A DNA stretch of 34,830 nt from Streptomyces phaeochromogenes (GTDB taxonomy: Bacteria; Actinomycetota; Actinomycetes; Streptomycetales; Streptomycetaceae), in assembly GCF_001418655.1 (NCBI RefSeq), contig NZ_LIQZ01000062.1, positions 1-34,830 of the forward strand, in the 5' to 3' direction. This document shows positions 31,407-34,830 of this stretch, in pieces. Under the pieces are notes generated by a model that saw nothing but the letters and a program-made list of their open reading frames with translations, ran no database searches and was not told the DNA's origin. Every line of letters begins with the position of its first letter. Positions within the stretch are counted from its first letter, which is position 1. Made by a program: the position numbers and the translations under genes.

Positions 31407-33539
31407 ATGGCCGAAGACCGCGTGCTGAGGGTGCGTACGCTCCTCGAAGCCGTGCGGGCCGAGGGGCGGAGCGCGCTGACCGCGCCCGAGGGCAAGGTGA
31501 TCGCCGACGCGTACGCGATCGCCGTCCCCGGCGAGGAGCTGGCGACCGACGTCGACGAGGCGGTCTCCTACGCGGCGCGCTTCGGCGGGCCCGTCGTGAT
31601 GAAGATCGTCTCCCCGGACATCCTCCACAAGACCGACGCCGGCGGCGTGATCGTCGGAGTGGAGGGCGCGACGGACGTACGCGCCGCCTTCCACAAGATC
31701 ATCGAGAACGCCCGGGCGTACGATTCCCAGGCCCGTATCGAGGGCGTACAGGTCCAGGAACTGCTCCCCAAGGGGCAGGAGGTCATCGTCGGCGCGGTGA
31801 CCGATCCGACGTTCGGGAAGGTCGTGGCCTTCGGGCTAGGCGGTGTGCTGGTCGAGGTCCTCAAGGACATCACCTTCCGGCTGGCGCCCGTGAGTGCGGA
31901 CGAGGCGCTGTCGATGCTGGACTCGATCCGGGCCGCGGAGATCCTGCGCGGCGTGCGGGGCGCTCCTGCGGTGGACCGGTGGGCGATCGCCGAGCAGATC
32001 CGCCGGGTCTCCGAACTGGTCGCGGACTTCCCGGAGATCGCCGAGGTGGACCTGAACCCGGTGATCGCCACCCCGGAGGGCGCGATGGCCGCGGACATCC
32101 GGGTCATCCTCGCCGAGGAAGTGGCCAAGCCGCGACGGAAGTACACACGCGACGAGATCCTCAGCACCATGCGCCGGCTGATGGAGCCGTCGTCGGTGGC
32201 CGTGATCGGTGCCTCCAACGAGCAGGGCAAGATCGGCAATTCGGTCATGCGCAACCTCATCGACGGCGGCTTCTCCGGGGAGATCCACCCGGTGAACCCC
32301 AAGGCCGATGACATTCTGGGCCGCAAGGCGTACAAGAGTGTCACGGACGTTCCCGGTGAGGTGGATGTGGCGGTCTTCGCTATTCCCGCCAAGTTCGTGG
32401 CCTCGGCCCTGGAGGAGGTGGGACGCAAGGGGATCCCCAATGCCGTCCTGATCCCCTCGGGGTTCGCGGAGACCGGTGAGCACGCGCTGCAGGACGAGAT
32501 CGTGGCCATCGGCGAGCGCTACGGAGTCCGGCTGCTCGGGCCGAACATCTACGGCTACTACTCGACGTGGCAGGACCTGTGCGCCACGTTCTGCACGCCG
32601 TACGACGTCAAGGGCGGCGTCGCGCTCACCTCGCAGTCCGGTGGCATAGGGATGGCCATTCTGGGCTTCGCGCGCACTACGAAGACAGGTGTTTCCGCGA
32701 TCGTGGGGCTCGGCAACAAGTCGGACCTGGACGAGGACGACCTGCTGACCTGGTTCGGCGAGGACCCCAACACCAAGTGCATCGCCATGCACTTGGAGGA
32801 CCTCAAGGACGGACGCGCCTTCGTGGAGGCCGCGCGGGCGACCGTCCCCAAGAAGCCGGTGGTGGTCCTGAAGGCGGGCCGTACGGCGGCCGGCGCCAAG
32901 GCCGCGGGCTCGCACACGGGTGCCCTCGCGGGCGACGACGCCGTGTACGAGGACATCCTGAAGCAGGCCGGTGTCATCAGGGCGCCCGGTCTGAACGAAA
33001 TGCTGGAGTACGCGCGCGCGTTGCCGGTGCTGCCGACTCCCCAGGGCGACAACATCGTGATCATCACGGGCGCGGGCGGCAGCGGCGTCCTGCTGTCCGA
33101 CGCGGTGACCGACAACGGCCTCTCCCTGATGGAGATCCCGCCGGACCTGGACGCGTCCTTCCGGAAGTTCATCCCGCCCTTCGGCGCGGCCGGCAACCCC
33201 GTGGACATCACGGGCGGCGAGCCGCCGTCGACGTACGAGGCGACGATCCGGCTCGGCCTGGAGGACCCGCGGATCCACTCGCTCGTCCTCGGCTACTGGC
33301 ACACCATCGTGACCCCTCCCATGGTCTTCGCCGAGCTCACCGCGCGCGTGGTGGCCGAATTCCGGGAGCGCGGGATCGAGAAGCCCGTCGTGGCATCGCT
33401 CGCGGGCGACGTCGAGGTCGAGGAGGCCTGCCAGTACCTCTACGAGCACGGGGTCGTGGCCTACCCGTACACGACCGAGAAGCCGGTGGCCGTCCTCGGC
33501 GCGAAGTATCGCTGGGCGCGGGCTGCGGGGCTGCTGTGA
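31407..33539 (+). CDS. ADP-forming acyl-CoA synthetase, ATP-grasp half first
   Basis: About 710-residue fused NDP-forming acyl-CoA synthetase (acetate-CoA ligase family). ATG at 31407; TTG at 31404, joined to the frc stop, is also possible. The first ~235 residues are the ATP-grasp part (GGPVVMKIVSPDILHKTDAGGVIVGV, VQELLPKGQEVIVGAVTDPTFGK, EIAEVDLNPVIA). From about 260 come the CoA-binding domain (SSVAVIGASNEQGKIGNSVM, IHPVNPKAD) and the ligase domains, with phosphohistidine H503 in GSHTGALAGDD. It makes or breaks a thioester with ATP/ADP. In the operon it may prime the cycle by making the first acyl-CoA, or recover ATP from the product. The order is beta-alpha rather than the common alpha-beta fusion. 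Confidence 0.9.
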   Translation: MAEDRVLRVRTLLEAVRAEGRSALTAPEGKVIADAYAIAVPGEELATDVDEAVSYAARFGGPVVMKIVSPDILHKTDAGGVIVGVEGATDVRAAFHKIIENARAYDSQARIEGVQVQELLPKGQEVIVGAVTDPTFGKVVAFGLGGVLVEVLKDITFRLAPVSADEALSMLDSIRAAEILRGVRGAPAVDRWAIAEQIRRVSELVADFPEIAEVDLNPVIATPEGAMAADIRVILAEEVAKPRRKYTRDEILSTMRRLMEPSSVAVIGASNEQGKIGNSVMRNLIDGGFSGEIHPVNPKADDILGRKAYKSVTDVPGEVDVAVFAIPAKFVASALEEVGRKGIPNAVLIPSGFAETGEHALQDEIVAIGERYGVRLLGPNIYGYYSTWQDLCATFCTPYDVKGGVALTSQSGGIGMAILGFARTTKTGVSAIVGLGNKSDLDEDDLLTWFGEDPNTKCIAMHLEDLKDGRAFVEAARATVPKKPVVVLKAGRTAAGAKAAGSHTGALAGDDAVYEDILKQAGVIRAPGLNEMLEYARALPVLPTPQGDNIVIITGAGGSGVLLSDAVTDNGLSLMEIPPDLDASFRKFIPPFGAAGNPVDITGGEPPSTYEATIRLGLEDPRIHSLVLGYWHTIVTPPMVFAELTARVVAEFRERGIEKPVVASLAGDVEVEEACQYLYEHGVVAYPYTTEKPVAVLGAKYRWARAAGLL

Positions 33540-33592
33540 GGCGGCGCGCGGCGGGCGCTGTTGGGGGGCGGTTCATGACTTGACCCGGTGAA

Positions 33593-33625
33593 GGGGCGGG
33601 CCGACGGTGCGCGTCGGCCCGCCCC
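33593..33625 (+). terminator. Perfect 14-bp hairpin ending the frc operon
   Basis: GGGGCGGGCCGACG (33593-33606) and CGTCGGCCCGCCCC (33612-33625) flank loop GTGCG. It separates the acyl-CoA synthetase from the transporter gene, which may have its own promoter. Confidence 0.8.
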
Positions 33626-33701
33626 GGGACCCGTGCGCACACGAAAGGAATTGGACAGGGGGCGCTGGCCAGATCTTTCGACGCAAGGGGTGCTACGCGA
33701 C

Positions 33702-34830
33702 ATGACAACCACCGACTTCACGACACCCGTCCCCTACAGGGAGGTGACGGACCGCAACGGCCGCCTGTACCGGATCGGTGAGACCGACCGGGACATCATG
33801 GGGCGACCACGCTGGACCATGGTGCTCTTCCCCTGGATGGGCATGATGGGCATCAGCTCCTCGGAGTACGCGTTCACATCCGCCGAGGACACCCTGCACG
33901 AGGCCCACCTCTGGGACAGTGGGCACATCTTCTGGCTGATGGGCGTCTGGATCTTCTTCCAGGCAGCCGTGGCCTTCCCGGCCGGCCAGCTGCGCGAAAG
34001 CGGAAAATTGCCCGCGCGGTACGCCATGATGCTCGGCGCACTCGGCACGATCCTGGGGTACATCTCTCTGGCGTACGCGCCGCACGTGATCGTCGCCTAC
34101 ATAGGCTTCGGCATGTTCAGCGGCATCGGCGCCGGCCTCGTCTACGCGACCTGCGTGAACATGGTCGGCAAGTGGTATCCGGAGCGCAAGGGCGGCAAGA
34201 CCGGCATGGTCAACGGCGGTTTCGCCTACGGCTCCGTGCCCTTCGTGTTCCTGTTCACCTCGTACATGGACCTGTCCAACTACGAGACCGTGCTGGTCAT
34301 GGTCGGCGTGATCTGCTGCACGGTCGTCGCCGTCGCCGGCTGGTTCTTCAAGGACCCGCCGAAGAACTGGTGGCCCGCGCACGTCGACCCGCTGAAGACC
34401 TCCGACGACCCGCGGGTCGTGCGGGCACTGGCAAAGAACCCGCCTGCGGTCAAGCAGTACACACCGCGGGAGGCTGCCAGGACACCCGTCCTGTGGATGA
34501 TGTGGTTCTGCCTGTTGTGCACGGCCGGTATCAACATCTTCGGCATCGCCATGCAGGTGCCGTTCGGAAAGGAGATGGGGTTCGCGGGCGGCATCGTGGC
34601 CACCGCGATGTCACTCAAGGCGATCGTCAACGGCACCGGACGTGGTGTCATCGGCTGGATCTCGGACCGCTACGGCCGCCGGAACACACTCGTCATCGTC
34701 TGTGTCGTCCTCGGCTGCTCGCAGTTCGGCGTGTTCTTCTCCGGGAACATGGGCTCGATGCCGTTCTTCCTGGTCTGCTCGATGGTCTCCGGCTTCGGCG
34801 GCGGCGCGATCTTCCCGCTCTTCGCGGCCA
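33702..34830 (+). CDS. OFA-family (oxalate/formate-type) MFS transporter, 3' end beyond window
   Basis: Major facilitator, OFA family, at least 376 residues. ATG at 33702 with AAGGGG somewhat far (11 bases) upstream. It opens with an N-terminal cytoplasmic stretch containing GRLYRIGETDRDIMGRPRW, then WTMVLFPWMGMMGISSSEYAFTSAE (first segment and loop). Segment 2 region: IFWLMGVWIFFQAAVAFPAGQLRESGKLPARYAMMLGALG. The later GFGMFSGIGAGLVYATCVNMVGKWYPERKGGKTGMVNGGFAYGS is the family's hallmark. The central loop is followed by ISDRYGRRNTLVIV. It likely imports the acid handled by frc and the ThDP enzyme, or exchanges it for formate. Substrate is inferred from context. Confidence 0.9.
   Translation, partial: MTTTDFTTPVPYREVTDRNGRLYRIGETDRDIMGRPRWTMVLFPWMGMMGISSSEYAFTSAEDTLHEAHLWDSGHIFWLMGVWIFFQAAVAFPAGQLRESGKLPARYAMMLGALGTILGYISLAYAPHVIVAYIGFGMFSGIGAGLVYATCVNMVGKWYPERKGGKTGMVNGGFAYGSVPFVFLFTSYMDLSNYETVLVMVGVICCTVVAVAGWFFKDPPKNWWPAHVDPLKTSDDPRVVRALAKNPPAVKQYTPREAARTPVLWMMWFCLLCTAGINIFGIAMQVPFGKEMGFAGGIVATAMSLKAIVNGTGRGVIGWISDRYGRRNTLVIVCVVLGCSQFGVFFSGNMGSMPFFLVCSMVSGFGGGAIFPLFAA

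Overview
The window is very GC-rich with strong third-position GC bias. It carries twin CUT1 permeases without their own ATPase, secreted multidomain glycanases, many lipoproteins and a leucyl tRNA without an encoded CCA end. All of this points to a Streptomyces chromosome or a close relative. That assignment is inferred from style, since no rRNA or core marker is present.

Region 1 (about 1-14430) reads as a polysaccharide-use locus. Two divergent secreted GH87 enzymes (alpha-1,3-glucanase / mycodextranase family) share a 509-base intergenic region. Behind the leftward enzyme lie, all leftward, a LacI-family repressor, a sugar-binding lipoprotein, two ABC permeases and a GH13 alpha-glucosidase cut by the window edge. 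The half-site GCGCAA/TTGCGC recurs before the repressor gene, before the binding-protein gene and between the GH87 genes. My reading is: alpha-1,3-glucan is cut outside the cell, the oligosaccharides are imported (ATPase probably the shared MsiK type, encoded elsewhere), GH13 hydrolyses them, and LacI controls the set. Long perfect hairpins separate repressor/binding protein, binding protein/permease and permease/glucosidase.

Region 2 (14430-22500) holds a possible gene remnant, a LuxR-type response regulator overlapping an unusual double-length histidine kinase, a 29-base tandem repeat, and a rightward run of small envelope genes: two paralogous four-cysteine secreted peptidoglycan-binding-like proteins, two lipoproteins (one apparently starting at CTG, one with DUF4333) and two membrane proteins.

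Region 3 (22600-24400) holds tRNA-Leu(GAG) with a perfect 20-bp terminator hairpin, and a DUF2254 membrane protein.

Region 4 (24414-34830) looks like a CoA-linked small-acid (probably oxalate-type) locus. Leftward are sucC-sucD paralogues and an aldehyde dehydrogenase. Rightward are an oxalyl-CoA-decarboxylase-like ThDP enzyme, formyl-CoA transferase (frc), an ADP-forming acyl-CoA synthetase with its ATP-grasp half first, and an OFA-family (oxalate/formate type) transporter cut by the right edge. Two perfect inverted repeats (28311-28334 and 26179-26209) are candidate operators. A roughly 120-base imperfect palindrome of 9-base units lies between sucD and the dehydrogenase gene.
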